Of a stretch of DNA of 60,045 bases, positions 9,452 through 19,353 are shown in pieces. Origin of the DNA: an uncultured Eubacteriales bacterium. Its GTDB lineage: Bacteria > Bacillota > Clostridia > Lachnospirales > Lachnospiraceae. The notes below the pieces were generated by a model. That model was not told the DNA's origin and did not search any database. It saw nothing but the letters and a program-made list of their open reading frames with translations. A program made the position numbers and the translations under genes. The stretch's first letter is position 1. Each line of letters opens with the position of its first letter. The stretch is from assembly GCA_900315425.1 (NCBI GenBank), contig OMZA01000010.1:1-60045 (forward strand), given 5' to 3'.

Positions 9452-10450
9452 TTATCTGTTATTTAACAGAATATATACTTCATCTCTTCTTGGAGGTTCT
9501 ATAAAATGTTTATCTTCATTTTTCATAAGAACTTTATCATTGCTATCTGTTATCTTTCCGATAACACTAGCTTTTATTTCTTTATTTTCCAAAGCCTTAA
9601 CTAAAGCCTTGCCATCTTCACAAACCATAAGCATTGAGCCATTAGACATTAATTTGTATGGATTAATCTCCAGATATTCACATATTTCAATGGTAACCTG
9701 TTTGAAATTAATCTTATCCATATCAACGCATACGCCACGATTTATTTTTTTAGCCAGTTCAAATAAAGCTAAATAAATGCCTCCTCTACTCATATCGTGC
9801 ATAAGTCGCACTCCATTTTCAAGGGCTATCCTACAGGCCGTTGAAGTGTCCATGTAATCTTCCATATCCAATGCATTTTGTATATAGCTTTTTTGAAAAC
9901 GGGTTGTTAATTCATCATACTTCTCATAGGCAAGTCCTATGCTACCAGAGGTAGCACAGTACCCTGTCATAACTATGTCCATATCTGACTTTAAATATTC
10001 TTTATAACTAATATGATTATCAAAATATAATCTACCTGTTACGTCAAAATTAATTATATAAGTATTAACACTTCTTGTAACTTCCGTATTCCCACCGGCT
10101 ATGTCTAACTCATAGGATTTACAAAGATCTGCAATATATCTAGTTAATTCCTTAAGCTCATTTTCAAGTCTCTTTTCCGGAATGAAAATATTAACCGTTA
10201 CATATTCCGGAATCCCGCCTTCTGCATACACATTACTGCAGGCATTTAATAAAGCCCTCTTGCAATCAAATTTCAAAAGTTTTTCATCAAATATCAATCC
10301 TGCATTGGCAGATGCATTAACTATTCCATCTTGGGTTACATATGCATCATTTCCCACTTTAGGTCTGACAATTCCATATTCTGATCTATATTTAATGTTT
10401 TTAATAACAGACCTGTTTAGAATCATATCATTTACTTTACCGCTTTTCAT
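9452..10450 (-). CDS. AIR synthase-related (PurM/HypE-like) protein
   Basis: The 332-residue protein resembles the AIR synthase/HypE/ThiL superfamily. The N-terminal half has a glycine/aspartate-containing ATP-binding part, for example RALLNACSNVYAEGGIPEY and LDIAGGNTEVTRS. The C-terminal half has DMSRGGIYLALFELA and SNGSMLMV. Such proteins phosphorylate or dehydrate small substrates; HypE acts in hydrogenase cyanation. No hydrogenase genes lie nearby, so HypE function is not supported. AGGATG precedes the chosen ATG; a second ATG eight codons in is possible. It lies 8 bp after the VanW gene. Confidence 0.7.
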   Translation of the reverse strand: MKSGKVNDMILNRSVIKNIKYRSEYGIVRPKVGNDAYVTQDGIVNASANAGLIFDEKLLKFDCKRALLNACSNVYAEGGIPEYVTVNIFIPEKRLENELKELTRYIADLCKSYELDIAGGNTEVTRSVNTYIINFDVTGRLYFDNHISYKEYLKSDMDIVMTGYCATSGSIGLAYEKYDELTTRFQKSYIQNALDMEDYMDTSTACRIALENGVRLMHDMSRGGIYLALFELAKKINRGVCVDMDKINFKQVTIEICEYLEINPYKLMSNGSMLMVCEDGKALVKALENKEIKASVIGKITDSNDKVLMKNEDKHFIEPPRRDEVYILLNNR

Positions 10451-10458
10451 GATACATC

Positions 10459-12201
10459 CTATTCTCCGGCAACCGTTGTCTGTTCCTCTACCGGAGCCTC
10501 TGTAGTCTCAGGGGCTGCTGTAGTTGTAGGTGCCTGTGTTGTTGGTGTCTGCGTTGTAGGTGCTTGTGTTGTTGGTGCCTCAGTTGGCTTAGCTGTTGTA
10601 GGAGCTGCTGCAGCTGTAGTTGTCTGAGCCTCTGCCGTAGTTTCCTCTGTAGGTGTTGTCGTCTCCGCTGTACCGGTTCCCACTACTATCTCTGCATCTG
10701 AAGCTGCATAGATACTTGAATTAACCTGTGTTTCACTTTCCAACACACCATCCACATACACACGTTTCATAAGTCTTGCCTTATATCCAATGTGACCAGA
10801 GGATGCCGTAGCTCTATATCCTGCTGGTTTTGTAGGATCCTCAGTAACCTTTTCACCTGCTGGAATTGTAGCCAATGTTTCACTGACGAATTCCACAGTT
10901 CTGTTAGCTGGTCTTGTTTCCTGACCATATATATTAAATGTTAATCTTCCACCTGTATAGATACCCTCAATATATATTGGAGTATCTGTATTATTTAATA
11001 TCTTAAGATCCTTCCAAGTTCCGGCCAGTGCCGCATCCTGAGAAAGTGGAACATATCCTACCGTTAGAGAATGATTAGATCTCTCCACAATTTCCAACTC
11101 TGCATGTAAAGCTGCATTATAAAGAGTAGATGATACCTGACAAATACCTCCACCTAAACTATCCTCAACTTTACCATTAACATAGGTTCCTGCATTTTCC
11201 CAACCGTTGTCAGCTGTCCATGGTTCCAAATGTTCATTAGCAGAAAAAGTCTCCCCTGGGTCTAGGGTAATACCATTTAATAATCTCATACCATTTGCCA
11301 TGTTGGCATTTCTGGATGCATTAGCTGACCCTGTTGAAAATGTTGTTGAAAATGTTCCTAACACATCATGAACCTTTTCACAATCAGCCGTTGTTACCGT
11401 TGGTAAATCATCAATAACAGTAAGTGTAAAACTTGCATTTTTACCATCCCACTGATCATTCATAAATGCATGAAGTTTACTAATAGAATCATCCATATCA
11501 ATAATTCTTCCGGCAGACTCCGGAGTTATTGTAAATTCACCATTTTCTCTGGTAAGGGATGCATTCTGATGAGGGATGTTATATGCTACGCATTTTGTAT
11601 TAATATCATTTGCCATTACAGCCTCGTCAACACCAAGATCAATCTCAAACTGATTCTTACCATTGTTGACATCTTTAATTTCTTTATATCTTTCTATGAC
11701 ATTACCATTTTCAACGCAGCCAAGGGTATTGTACACAACATCGTCATTTTTCCAATAATAACCTAATTCCCCGGCTGTAGTCTCCACTTTATTACCATCC
11801 ACATCTAAAGTAAATACTGCAGATGTGTAGCTGTTAACGTAATTCTGAACTGCAGCTGTAGCTTCTGCTACTGTCATTCCGGATACGTCTATATCTCCTA
11901 TTTTTACTCCTTCTCGGATGGTACTATTCTGTACATCTTCTTTTGTAAGTTCAAAGGACTGTGTCACAAGATTTTTACCAGATACTTTTTTAGAAGCTGA
12001 TTTTGAATTAGAAGAATTCTTGGATTTAGAGTTTTTAACTCCAAGGGCAACGCCAACTATTACCAATGCAATCATAGCTGCCATCGCACCTATGATTACG
12101 CACATTCTGATAATTTTACGTCTTTTTCTTTTTCTTCTTCTTTCAGCTCTGGCTCTTCTTATCCTTTCAACATTACGATCATCTCTATTATTTGTTGCCA
12201 T
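10459..12201 (-). CDS. VanW family cell-envelope protein with G5-like domain and Thr/Pro-rich tail
   Basis: The 580-residue protein has a strongly basic cytoplasmic start (RRKRKRRKIIR), one transmembrane helix at about 30-53 and a serine-rich linker. A PG_binding_4-like region follows (about 90-270), then a VanW domain (about 300-430, with LDPGETFSANE and GGGICQVSSTLYNAAL). A G5-like beta segment spans about 435-515. The last 65 residues are almost entirely T, P, A, Q and E with repeats such as TTQAPTTQ. VanW proteins are envelope-associated and of unclear biochemistry; this one does not imply vancomycin resistance. The tail looks like a wall-spanning or glycosylated stalk. GGAG precedes the ATG. 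Confidence 0.88.
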   Translation of the reverse strand: MATNNRDDRNVERIRRARAERRRKRKRRKIIRMCVIIGAMAAMIALVIVGVALGVKNSKSKNSSNSKSASKKVSGKNLVTQSFELTKEDVQNSTIREGVKIGDIDVSGMTVAEATAAVQNYVNSYTSAVFTLDVDGNKVETTAGELGYYWKNDDVVYNTLGCVENGNVIERYKEIKDVNNGKNQFEIDLGVDEAVMANDINTKCVAYNIPHQNASLTRENGEFTITPESAGRIIDMDDSISKLHAFMNDQWDGKNASFTLTVIDDLPTVTTADCEKVHDVLGTFSTTFSTGSANASRNANMANGMRLLNGITLDPGETFSANEHLEPWTADNGWENAGTYVNGKVEDSLGGGICQVSSTLYNAALHAELEIVERSNHSLTVGYVPLSQDAALAGTWKDLKILNNTDTPIYIEGIYTGGRLTFNIYGQETRPANRTVEFVSETLATIPAGEKVTEDPTKPAGYRATASSGHIGYKARLMKRVYVDGVLESETQVNSSIYAASDAEIVVGTGTAETTTPTEETTAEAQTTTAAAAPTTAKPTEAPTTQAPTTQTPTTQAPTTTAAPETTEAPVEEQTTVAGE

Positions 12202-12270
12202 ATAATTACTCCATTCGAAATGCTTATAATAATCAATATCTTAAATACATCCTATATTAAAAAAATAATC

Positions 12271-12369
12271 CTAATGGAATGCAGATAACATACCAACCAC
12301 CATTGATGCAACTAATATAACAACAATTGCTATTGAAGCTATTCTTGCTGATGCTTTTTGTCTTCTCAT
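12271..12369 (-). CDS. 32-residue single-pass membrane peptide
   Basis: This short frame is supported by AAAGGA 9 bp before its ATG and by its own extended -10 element upstream. It encodes a basic head (MRRQKASAR) followed by a hydrophobic helix of about 20 residues and ends in SAFH. Size and layout resemble the tiny membrane proteins of the DUF4044/Prli42 type in Firmicutes, but this similarity is by pattern only. It sits 69 bp upstream of the VanW gene and could be expressed with it. Confidence 0.6.
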   Translation of the reverse strand: MRRQKASARIASIAIVVILVASMVVGMLSAFH

Positions 12370-12426
12370 ATTACCAAATCCTTTCAAATATACTAAGGTT
12401 TACTATAACTAATTACAATCCTTCAT

Positions 12427-12435
12427 ATTATAACA
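12427..12435 (-). promoter_or_regulatory. Extended -10 promoter upstream of the 32-residue peptide and VanW gene
   Basis: The minus strand reads TGTTATAAT here (TGn extension plus perfect TATAAT), 58 bp upstream of the small ORF start. No good -35 is visible at 16-18 bp, as expected for an extended -10 promoter. Confidence 0.5.
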
Positions 12436-12466
12436 CAATTTTTAAAACATACTATAAAAAAACTAA

Positions 12467-13102
12467 CTATTTGCTAATATATGAAGGACATGTTTTATTT
12501 AAAAAACATTCTATACATTTAGGATTTCTTGCAGTACATATAGTTCGGCCCAATCTTATAATATGTATGTTATAAATAATCCAGTGATCCTTAGGCAATA
12601 TCTTCATGAGTTCCATTTCAATCTTTTCCGGATTATCTTCTTTGGTCAATCCCAACTTTTTAGATATTCTCTTAACATGTGTGTCCACAACAATACTTGG
12701 AATATGGTAAATGTTACCTCTTATAACATTTGCAGTCTTACGACCTACTCCCGGCAAAGCTGTAAGCTTGTCAATATCGTCAGGTACTTTCCCGTCATAT
12801 TCATTAAGAAGAATTCTGGCTGCCCCAATAATATTCTTGGCCTTGTGTTTATAAAATCCTGTAGACTTTATATCCATTTCCATTTCTTCTTGGTTTGCAT
12901 TAGCAAATGCTTCTAAAGTAGGATATTTTACAAACAAATCCTTGGTAACTACATTTACTCTTGCATCTGTGCATTGTGCACTAAGGATTGTGGCAAACAA
13001 AAGCTGCCATGGAGTTTCATAATTTAAATAGCAAACATATTCACTACCATACTCTTTATCAAGTATATCCAAGATTTCTTTAACATTTTTGCGTATTCTC
13101 AT
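12467..13102 (-). CDS. nth: Endonuclease III (DNA glycosylase/AP lyase)
   Basis: The 211-residue protein carries the helix-hairpin-helix LPGVGRKTANVI with the catalytic lysine, the catalytic aspartate in VVDTHVKRISKKLG, and the C-terminal [4Fe-4S] pattern C-x6-C-x2-C-x5-C (starting CTARNPKC). This is a complete base-excision-repair enzyme acting on oxidised pyrimidines. AAAGGAG precedes the ATG. A terminator hairpin separates it from leuS upstream, so it probably has a separate or read-through transcript. Confidence 0.95.
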   Translation of the reverse strand: MRIRKNVKEILDILDKEYGSEYVCYLNYETPWQLLFATILSAQCTDARVNVVTKDLFVKYPTLEAFANANQEEMEMDIKSTGFYKHKAKNIIGAARILLNEYDGKVPDDIDKLTALPGVGRKTANVIRGNIYHIPSIVVDTHVKRISKKLGLTKEDNPEKIEMELMKILPKDHWIIYNIHIIRLGRTICTARNPKCIECFLNKTCPSYISK

Positions 13103-13123
13103 TTTTTCACTCCTTTAAAAAAT

Positions 13124-13147
13124 AAGGGCAGTACTAAGCCTGCCCTT
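13124..13147 (-). terminator. Rho-independent terminator of leuS
   Basis: On the minus strand an 8-bp stem (AAGGGCAG with CTGCCCTT, 8-base loop) is followed by ATTTTTT. It lies just after the leuS stop and overlaps the leader of nth. Confidence 0.8.
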
Positions 13148-13164
13148 ATATATACAATATTCAA

Positions 13165-15612
13165 TTATTTCTTAACTACGATATTTATAATTCTTCCAGG
13201 AACGTAGATTTCCTTTACAATGTCTCCTGCTAATTTGCTTCCAAGAGCTTCTTTAGCTTTTTCAATTGCTGAATCTTTTTCTTCATTTCTTGAGATAGCT
13301 ATTGTCATCTTAGTTTTACCGTTTATCTGAACTGCTATTTCAATAGTATCTTCCACTGTTTTAGCTTCATCATATTCTGGCCATGCTGTCTGATATAATC
13401 TTCCTTCAAAGCCCTGAATCTCCCATAATTCCTCTGTAATATGTGGTGCCACTGGATTAAGGAGCGTAATAAATGTCTTAAATTCGCCCTTTGTTACTGA
13501 ACCCTTCTTAAAGAAATCATTAATGAGTCCCATTAAAGCTGCAATAGCTGTATTATATTTTAGGTTTTCAAAATCATTACTTACTTTCTTAATAACCTGA
13601 TGCATCTTAGTCTCAAAATCCTTTGAGTAACCCATGTCATCATTGTCAACGATTTCCTGAAGCTTCCATACTCTATCAAGGAATCTTCTACATCCCTTAA
13701 CGCCTTGTTCAGACCATGATGCTGAAAGGTCGAAGGCACCGATGAACATCTCATATGTTCTAAGAGTATCTGCACCAAATTCATTAACAATGTCATCCGG
13801 ATTAATAACATTTCCACGAGACTTAGACATCTTCTCGCCATTCTCACCAAGAATCATTCCGTGAGATGTACGTTTCTGATATGGCTCTTTTGTTGGTACA
13901 ACACCCTGGTCAAATAAGAATCTATGCCAGAATCTCGAATAAAGAAGGTGAAGTGTTGTATGCTCCATTCCTCCATTGTACCAATCAACAGGAAGCCAGT
14001 AATCTAATGCTTCTTTGCTAGCTAAGGCATCTGTATTCTTTGGATCTGTGTATCTTAAGAAATACCATGAAGATCCTGCCCACTGTGGCATTGTATCTGT
14101 TTCGCGCTTAGCAGGTCCACCGCATTTTGGACACTTACAATTAACCCAATCAGTCATAGCTGCCAATGGTGACTCTCCATTATCTGTTGGCATATAGCTA
14201 TCAACTTCTGGAAGCATAAGTGGAAGTTCGCTTTCATCAATAGCTACATATCCACATTTATCACAATTTACAATTGGAATTGGCTCTCCCCAATAACGCT
14301 GTCTTGAGAATACCCAGTCACGAAGTTTATAATTAACTTTTCTAGTTCCAATCTTCTTCTCTTCAAGGAAATCTTTTATTTTTTCCTTAGCTTCTTCAAC
14401 AGAAAGATTATCAAGGAAACCGGAATTAAGCATTACACCTGTGGCAACATCTGTAAATGCAGCCTTGTCAAGATCAACTGTATTATTAACCTCTTCTGTA
14501 TTACCTTTAACAACCTGGATAATAGGAAGATTGAACTTCTTAGCAAATTCCCAGTCTCTGTCATCATGAGCAGGAACCGCCATGATAGCACCTGTTCCGT
14601 ATGTCATAAGAACATAATCAGATACCCAGATAGGAATCTCTGTATCATTTACAGGATTAATAGCTTTAAGTCCATGAATCTCGACACCGGTTTTGTCCTT
14701 GGCAAGCTCTGTTCTTTCAAAATCAGACTTTCTAGCAGCCTGTTCTCTGTATGCTACAATATCATCAAAATTCTCTATCTGATCTTTATATTTATCAAGA
14801 TATGGGTGTTCAGGAGATACTACCATATATGTAGCTCCAAATAATGTATCCGGTCTTGTAGTATATACTCTAAGAACATCCTCAGTATCCTTAATCTTAA
14901 AGTCAACTTCAGCACCTTCTGATCTTCCAATCCAGTTACGCTGCTGAACTTTTACTCTCTCAATATAATCAACATCATTAAGTCCTTCGATAAGTTTATC
15001 AGCATAATCAGTGATTTTTAACATCCACTCACTTTTAACTTTACGAACTACCGGACTTCCACATCTTTCACAAACACCATTAACAACCTCTTCATTTGCA
15101 AGACCTACCTTACAAGAAGTACACCAGTTAATTGGCATTTCCTTTTTATATGCAAGACCTTCATTAAATAATTTAAGGAAAATCCACTGAGTCCATTTAT
15201 AATACTCTGGATCAGTTGTATTTACTTCTCTGTCCCAATCAAAGGAATATCCAAGAGATTTCAACTGCTGCTTAAATCTTGCAACATTATTCTCTGTTAC
15301 AACCTTTGGATGAATTTTATTTTTAATAGCATAATTCTCTGTAGGAAGACCGAAAGCATCCCAACCCATTGGAAATAATACGTTATATCCCTGCATTCTT
15401 CTCTTACGGGAAACTATATCCATAGCTGTGTATGGTCTTGGATGTCCTACATGAAGACCTTGACCTGATGGATATGGGAACTCAACTAACGCATAATACT
15501 TTGGCTTTGAATAGTCAGTAGTTGCTTCAAAAGCTTTCTCCTCATCCCAGATGTCCTGCCATTTTTTCTCAATTCTTTTTGGCGCATACGCCTTGTTCAT
15601 ACCATTTTCCAT
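13165..15612 (-). CDS. leuS: Leucyl-tRNA synthetase
   Basis: The 815-residue class I synthetase has the HIGH-type signature [12 protein letters not shown] near residue 45, a zinc-type Cys cluster around CTSCKVG and CERCG, an editing domain with [12 protein letters not shown], the tryptophan-rich [15 protein letters not shown] region, and the KMSKS loop [11 protein letters not shown]. Length suits the bacterial enzyme. AAGGAG lies 11 bp before the ATG; an internal ATG four codons in is an alternative start. The gene is only 15 bp downstream of aroA, so no room exists for a T-box leader and it is probably cotranscribed with aroA. Confidence 0.97.
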   Translation of the reverse strand: MENGMNKAYAPKRIEKKWQDIWDEEKAFEATTDYSKPKYYALVEFPYPSGQGLHVGHPRPYTAMDIVSRKRRMQGYNVLFPMGWDAFGLPTENYAIKNKIHPKVVTENNVARFKQQLKSLGYSFDWDREVNTTDPEYYKWTQWIFLKLFNEGLAYKKEMPINWCTSCKVGLANEEVVNGVCERCGSPVVRKVKSEWMLKITDYADKLIEGLNDVDYIERVKVQQRNWIGRSEGAEVDFKIKDTEDVLRVYTTRPDTLFGATYMVVSPEHPYLDKYKDQIENFDDIVAYREQAARKSDFERTELAKDKTGVEIHGLKAINPVNDTEIPIWVSDYVLMTYGTGAIMAVPAHDDRDWEFAKKFNLPIIQVVKGNTEEVNNTVDLDKAAFTDVATGVMLNSGFLDNLSVEEAKEKIKDFLEEKKIGTRKVNYKLRDWVFSRQRYWGEPIPIVNCDKCGYVAIDESELPLMLPEVDSYMPTDNGESPLAAMTDWVNCKCPKCGGPAKRETDTMPQWAGSSWYFLRYTDPKNTDALASKEALDYWLPVDWYNGGMEHTTLHLLYSRFWHRFLFDQGVVPTKEPYQKRTSHGMILGENGEKMSKSRGNVINPDDIVNEFGADTLRTYEMFIGAFDLSASWSEQGVKGCRRFLDRVWKLQEIVDNDDMGYSKDFETKMHQVIKKVSNDFENLKYNTAIAALMGLINDFFKKGSVTKGEFKTFITLLNPVAPHITEELWEIQGFEGRLYQTAWPEYDEAKTVEDTIEIAVQINGKTKMTIAISRNEEKDSAIEKAKEALGSKLAGDIVKEIYVPGRIINIVVKK

Positions 15613-15627
15613 TACTACAATTACTCC

Positions 15628-17007
15628 TTAATAAAGATCTTCATAACCCATTTCGTTATTGTACACTAGACCTTCAAAAACTTCATAGAAATTCTCAAAA
15701 GTCTTTGAGCAACACATTGGATTATCTATAACAATATCATGAGTCTTAACTCCCATGACTGTAAAGGCCATAGCAACTCTATGGTCATCATATGTATTAA
15801 TTACTGTTGCCTGAGGTGGCTCACTAGGATAAATAAGAATATCGTCTCCCTCAATTTCACAGTCAATACCTGCATTTGCAAGATTATCTATAATAGCAGC
15901 CATTCTGTCGCATTCCTGCCCTCTGATATGTCCAACATTTCTTATAAACATTGGAGAATCAACATAAGGAGAAATAGCTGCAAGAGTAAGGGCTTGATCT
16001 GAAAAATCATTCATATCAACATCTACACCATGTAAATGAAGTGGACCACTTACCTCAATTCCCGGCTCTAAATCCTTTACTTCACATCCCATAACCTGAA
16101 GAACTTCAATAAATTCAGCATCTCCCTGACTTGTGGAGAAATGAACATTCTTTACAATAACCTTTCCTCTGGTTATGGCTGCTAATGCATAGAAATAGCA
16201 TGCCGCTGAAATATCCGGTTCCACGTGATATTTACCAACTACAGGCTTTTTACGTCCTGAGATAATGTAAGTATCCTCGTCAACCTTTATATCAACTCCA
16301 AATTTCTTAAGCATTCCAATGGTTATCTTAATATAGGAGCCAATTTTTTTATCACTTTTAACATGAATTCTAACATCATGTTTTAAAGATGGAGCTATCA
16401 TAAGAAGTGCACTGAGATATTGAGTGCTTTCTGATATATCAACTGTTATATCAATGTCCTTATCAGCTCTGTCATGTTTGCTGTAGGCTCTATCCTGAAG
16501 AAGGCCACATCCCTTTATCTTAATTGGTAAATGTCCCTTCTTTCCTAAGTATTCAATCTCAGCTCCCTGACCGGTTAATATGTCAAATAACTCCTTCATA
16601 GGTCTACTTGCCATCTGCTTAGAGCAATTAATTGTATACTCACCGCCTGAAAAACCTAACATAGCTGTTAAGAATCTTGCTGCAGTACCAGCACTTCCCA
16701 CATCTATAGTTGCAGTACTTCTAGGAATGATACCTCCCATTCCTATAATATCTACTTCTTTCTCATCTTCAAATATATCAAGTTTAAAGCCTAAATCCTT
16801 AAGACATTTTAAAACATGTCTGGAATCATCACTAAACAAGGCCCCTGTTATCTTCGCTTTACCTATACCCATGGCAGCTATACACAGAGCTCTGTTAGTT
16901 ATACTTTTAGACCCTGGAACCTCAACCATTCCCGATATGGGCCCCTTTACTTTTTTTATACGATACTGATTGTTCTCAGCATCATAATATTGTAAGCTAC
17001 TCTCCAT
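15628..17007 (-). CDS. aroA: 3-phosphoshikimate 1-carboxyvinyltransferase (EPSP synthase)
   Basis: The 459-residue protein catalyses the penultimate step of the shikimate pathway, joining PEP to shikimate-3-phosphate. The N-terminal motif VPGSKSITNRALCIAAMG, the SAGTAARFLTAML element (the usual TAMR stretch), the DISESTQYLSALLM region and the C-terminal TYDDHRVAMAFTVMG are all present. It is slightly longer than the usual 425-435 residues because of an N-terminal extension and a C-terminal tail. AGAGGT precedes the ATG. No other aro genes are nearby. Confidence 0.94.
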   Translation of the reverse strand: MESSLQYYDAENNQYRIKKVKGPISGMVEVPGSKSITNRALCIAAMGIGKAKITGALFSDDSRHVLKCLKDLGFKLDIFEDEKEVDIIGMGGIIPRSTATIDVGSAGTAARFLTAMLGFSGGEYTINCSKQMASRPMKELFDILTGQGAEIEYLGKKGHLPIKIKGCGLLQDRAYSKHDRADKDIDITVDISESTQYLSALLMIAPSLKHDVRIHVKSDKKIGSYIKITIGMLKKFGVDIKVDEDTYIISGRKKPVVGKYHVEPDISAACYFYALAAITRGKVIVKNVHFSTSQGDAEFIEVLQVMGCEVKDLEPGIEVSGPLHLHGVDVDMNDFSDQALTLAAISPYVDSPMFIRNVGHIRGQECDRMAAIIDNLANAGIDCEIEGDDILIYPSEPPQATVINTYDDHRVAMAFTVMGVKTHDIVIDNPMCCSKTFENFYEVFEGLVYNNEMGYEDLY

Positions 17008-17050
17008 AACATTTACCTCTTAACACACATATTGCATCCATTATAACACA

Positions 17051-17080
17051 AAAAAGTGATGCTATAAAGCACCACTTTTT
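17051..17080 (-). terminator. Terminator of the tRNA-Gly transcript
   Basis: The minus strand forms an A-rich/T-rich-ended stem (AAGTGGTGCT with AGCATCACTT, loop TTAT) followed by a run of T, 13 bp after the tRNA 3' end. Confidence 0.75.
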
Positions 17081-17092
17081 TTCTGAATAATA

Positions 17093-17163
17093 AGCGGGTG
17101 ATGGGAATCGAACCCACGTATCCAGCTTGGAAGGCTGGTGTTCTACCATTGAACTACACCCGC
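17093..17163 (-). tRNA. tRNA-Gly (anticodon UCC)
   Basis: The minus strand folds as a 71-base cloverleaf. The acceptor stem pairs GCGGGTG with CACCCGC. The D arm carries TTCAATGGTAGAA, the anticodon stem CCAGC/GCTGG holds loop CTTCCAA with anticodon TCC, and the T arm carries GTGGGTTCGATTCCCAT. The discriminator is T and the CCA end is not encoded. It is a stand-alone tRNA between the GH13 gene and aroA with its own promoter and terminator. Confidence 0.96.
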
Positions 17164-17185
17164 ACATGTACCCTGCGACTGCGTT

Positions 17186-17215
17186 ATAATAACACATTTG
17201 CAGGGTATTTGTCAA
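17186..17215 (-). promoter_or_regulatory. Promoter of tRNA-Gly
   Basis: The minus strand shows TTGACA (17210-17215) and TATTAT (17186-17191) with an 18-bp spacer, about 23 bp upstream of the tRNA 5' end. Perfect inverted 8-mers (TACCCTGC at 17169-17176, GCAGGGTA at 17200-17207) bracket the -10. Confidence 0.65.
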
Positions 17216-17229
17216 ATTTTACTTTAAAA

Positions 17230-19332
17230 TTATATTTTTTTTCTTAAAATGGCTCCTGAAAATGGCTCCATCTTTATGGTTACAAATCCTGTTTCAACGT
17301 AATATTCTTTAGGCTCAATACTGAAGCTTTCTCTATTGGATACAATTAATCTTTCCAATACATCCTCATCAGTAATACCTAATTGCCATACCGGCATTTT
17401 GAATTCTCTTTCCACACCGTCATTATTTATCGCCACAGCAATAACATTTTCTTCTAACATTCTTCCATATCCAATAGCGTTATATTCACCGAATATGGCC
17501 TTAAATCCACCAGTTCTAAGAGCTTTGTTTTCTTTGTGAATCTTAATTGCAGCTCTGTGGAAATCTATAAGTTCTGTATCTTCCTTACCCCATGGATAAG
17601 TTCTTCTATTATCAGGATCTGTCCATCCACAGACACCAGCCTCATCACCATAATAAAGAGTTGGCGCTCCCGGCCATGTCATCTGTATAACAACAGCTTC
17701 CTTCATAATACCTTTGTTTATATATTTTTCAGCAGCCTCCGGACCGGCATATCCCACACGGCCTACGTTTCCATTGGTTCTTGTCATGAATCTTGAATGG
17801 TCGTGATTTGAAAGTTCATTCATTGCTACCAATAAAGAACTTCCCTGGAATCTGGACATATGGTGATTCATAGCTGCAAAAAATGAGAAGGAGTCTCCTC
17901 TAAGATCATCTCTCTTTTCATCACTATGTTTTTCCATACCGGTTAAGAACCAGCTTATTGGCTCCATAAAGGCATCGTAGTTCATGACGGTATCCCATTC
18001 ATTTCCCTGTAACCACGCACCTGGATCTCCATAATGTTCTGCCAAAATAATAGCATTAGGATTAGCTTCCTTAACATTCTTTCTAAAGTCCTGCCAAAAC
18101 TTGTGGTTAAATTCACCGCTTTGACCCAAATCCGCAGCCACATCAAGTCTCCAGCCATCCACATTATAAGGCTCTGAGACCCATTTTCTGGCGATTCTCA
18201 TAATATATTCATACAACTTTGGTGACTCTTCATAATTGAGTTTAGGCAGGGTATCATGTCCCCACCATCCATTGTAGTGGTAGTTATATGGCCATGCCTC
18301 TTCGAAGAATTTAAAAAACGTTCTATATGGGCTTTCTCCGGAAATGTAAGCACCTTTGCTATATCCTTCCTGATTCTCATATATCTGTTCTTTATCAAGC
18401 CATTTATTAAAGGAACCACAATGGTTAAATACACCATCTAAGATAACCTTCATACCTCTTCTATGCACTTCATTTACAAAGTCTTTAAAGAATTCGTTAG
18501 ATGCTTCAAGGTTCTCCTTATCCGTTACACGGCAAATGTACTTACTAGCGTCTTTATTTAAATAATCCCCATCCTTAAGGACCTCGCCTTCATCTTTTAC
18601 AATCTTTGCAAAATGAGGATCTATATAATCGTAATCCTGAATATCATATTTATGGTTAGATGGAGATACAAAAAGCGGGTTAAAATATATAACTTCAACT
18701 CCAAGATTTTGTAAATAATCCAACTTATCCCAAACACCCTGTAAATCTCCACCATAGAATTCTCTTACACCCATTGTAGCAGGATATTTATTCCAGTCAC
18801 TTACTCTTTGGCTATAATCTCCAATATAATTATATTCCCTGGTAAGAACGTCGTTGGTCTTATCTCCATTAAAGAATCTGTCTGTATATATCTGGTATAT
18901 AACTGCACCCTTTGCCCACTCCGGTGTCTTAAAACCAGGAGTTACAACAAAATCATACCATCCTGTTCTACTGTCTACAGCTCCGGTTTTATCATAGAAA
19001 CAGCTGATACTTCCTGTTTGAACTCTAAAATAATATCTGATCTGTTTATCTTCAAGTTTCAACGAATACTCGTAGTAGTCAAACAATTCGTCTGCCCCTG
19101 CCAAAAACATATCATATTCATTATTATCATAACAAATATAGGCATGCTCTATATTTCCAGTTCCGGTTCTGAGTCTAATAGTAACCTCTGAATAAGGTTC
19201 TGGTTCCACTGGATCCCTACTGACAGCTGTTTCATCGCTATATAAAGCACCTTTATTAAGTACAGGCTTTATATTATGGATATATAACAACTTCTTTTCT
19301 AATTTGGTCATGTATCTTAAATCAAGATTCAT
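17230..19332 (-). CDS. Glycoside hydrolase family 13 (neopullulanase/cyclomaltodextrinase type)
   Basis: The product of about 700 residues has an N-terminal beta-sandwich (about 25-120) and an alpha-amylase barrel. The four GH13 regions are visible as DGVFNHCG, GWRLDVAAD (nucleophile aspartate), LAEHYGD (acid/base glutamate) and ELSNHDHSRF (transition-state aspartate). The N-terminal domain points to the neopullulanase/cyclomaltodextrinase group acting on maltodextrins. No signal peptide is present, so it should be cytoplasmic and could release glucose from glycogen or imported maltodextrin. The start at 19332 is chosen because GGAGG lies 7 bp upstream. A terminator hairpin sits just before that site. 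Confidence 0.9.
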   Translation of the reverse strand: MNLDLRYMTKLEKKLLYIHNIKPVLNKGALYSDETAVSRDPVEPEPYSEVTIRLRTGTGNIEHAYICYDNNEYDMFLAGADELFDYYEYSLKLEDKQIRYYFRVQTGSISCFYDKTGAVDSRTGWYDFVVTPGFKTPEWAKGAVIYQIYTDRFFNGDKTNDVLTREYNYIGDYSQRVSDWNKYPATMGVREFYGGDLQGVWDKLDYLQNLGVEVIYFNPLFVSPSNHKYDIQDYDYIDPHFAKIVKDEGEVLKDGDYLNKDASKYICRVTDKENLEASNEFFKDFVNEVHRRGMKVILDGVFNHCGSFNKWLDKEQIYENQEGYSKGAYISGESPYRTFFKFFEEAWPYNYHYNGWWGHDTLPKLNYEESPKLYEYIMRIARKWVSEPYNVDGWRLDVAADLGQSGEFNHKFWQDFRKNVKEANPNAIILAEHYGDPGAWLQGNEWDTVMNYDAFMEPISWFLTGMEKHSDEKRDDLRGDSFSFFAAMNHHMSRFQGSSLLVAMNELSNHDHSRFMTRTNGNVGRVGYAGPEAAEKYINKGIMKEAVVIQMTWPGAPTLYYGDEAGVCGWTDPDNRRTYPWGKEDTELIDFHRAAIKIHKENKALRTGGFKAIFGEYNAIGYGRMLEENVIAVAINNDGVEREFKMPVWQLGITDEDVLERLIVSNRESFSIEPKEYYVETGFVTIKMEPFSGAILRKKI

Positions 19333-19353
19333 AATTTCCTCCGTATAAATGGT

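Noticed and set aside
10459-12201. Vancomycin resistance determinant, from the VanW name
   Set aside because: VanW-domain proteins are widespread envelope proteins; no vanA/B ligase, vanH, vanX or vanS/R genes are nearby.
15613-15627. T-box leader for leuS
   Set aside because: Only 15 bp separate aroA and leuS, and no T-box sequence is present.
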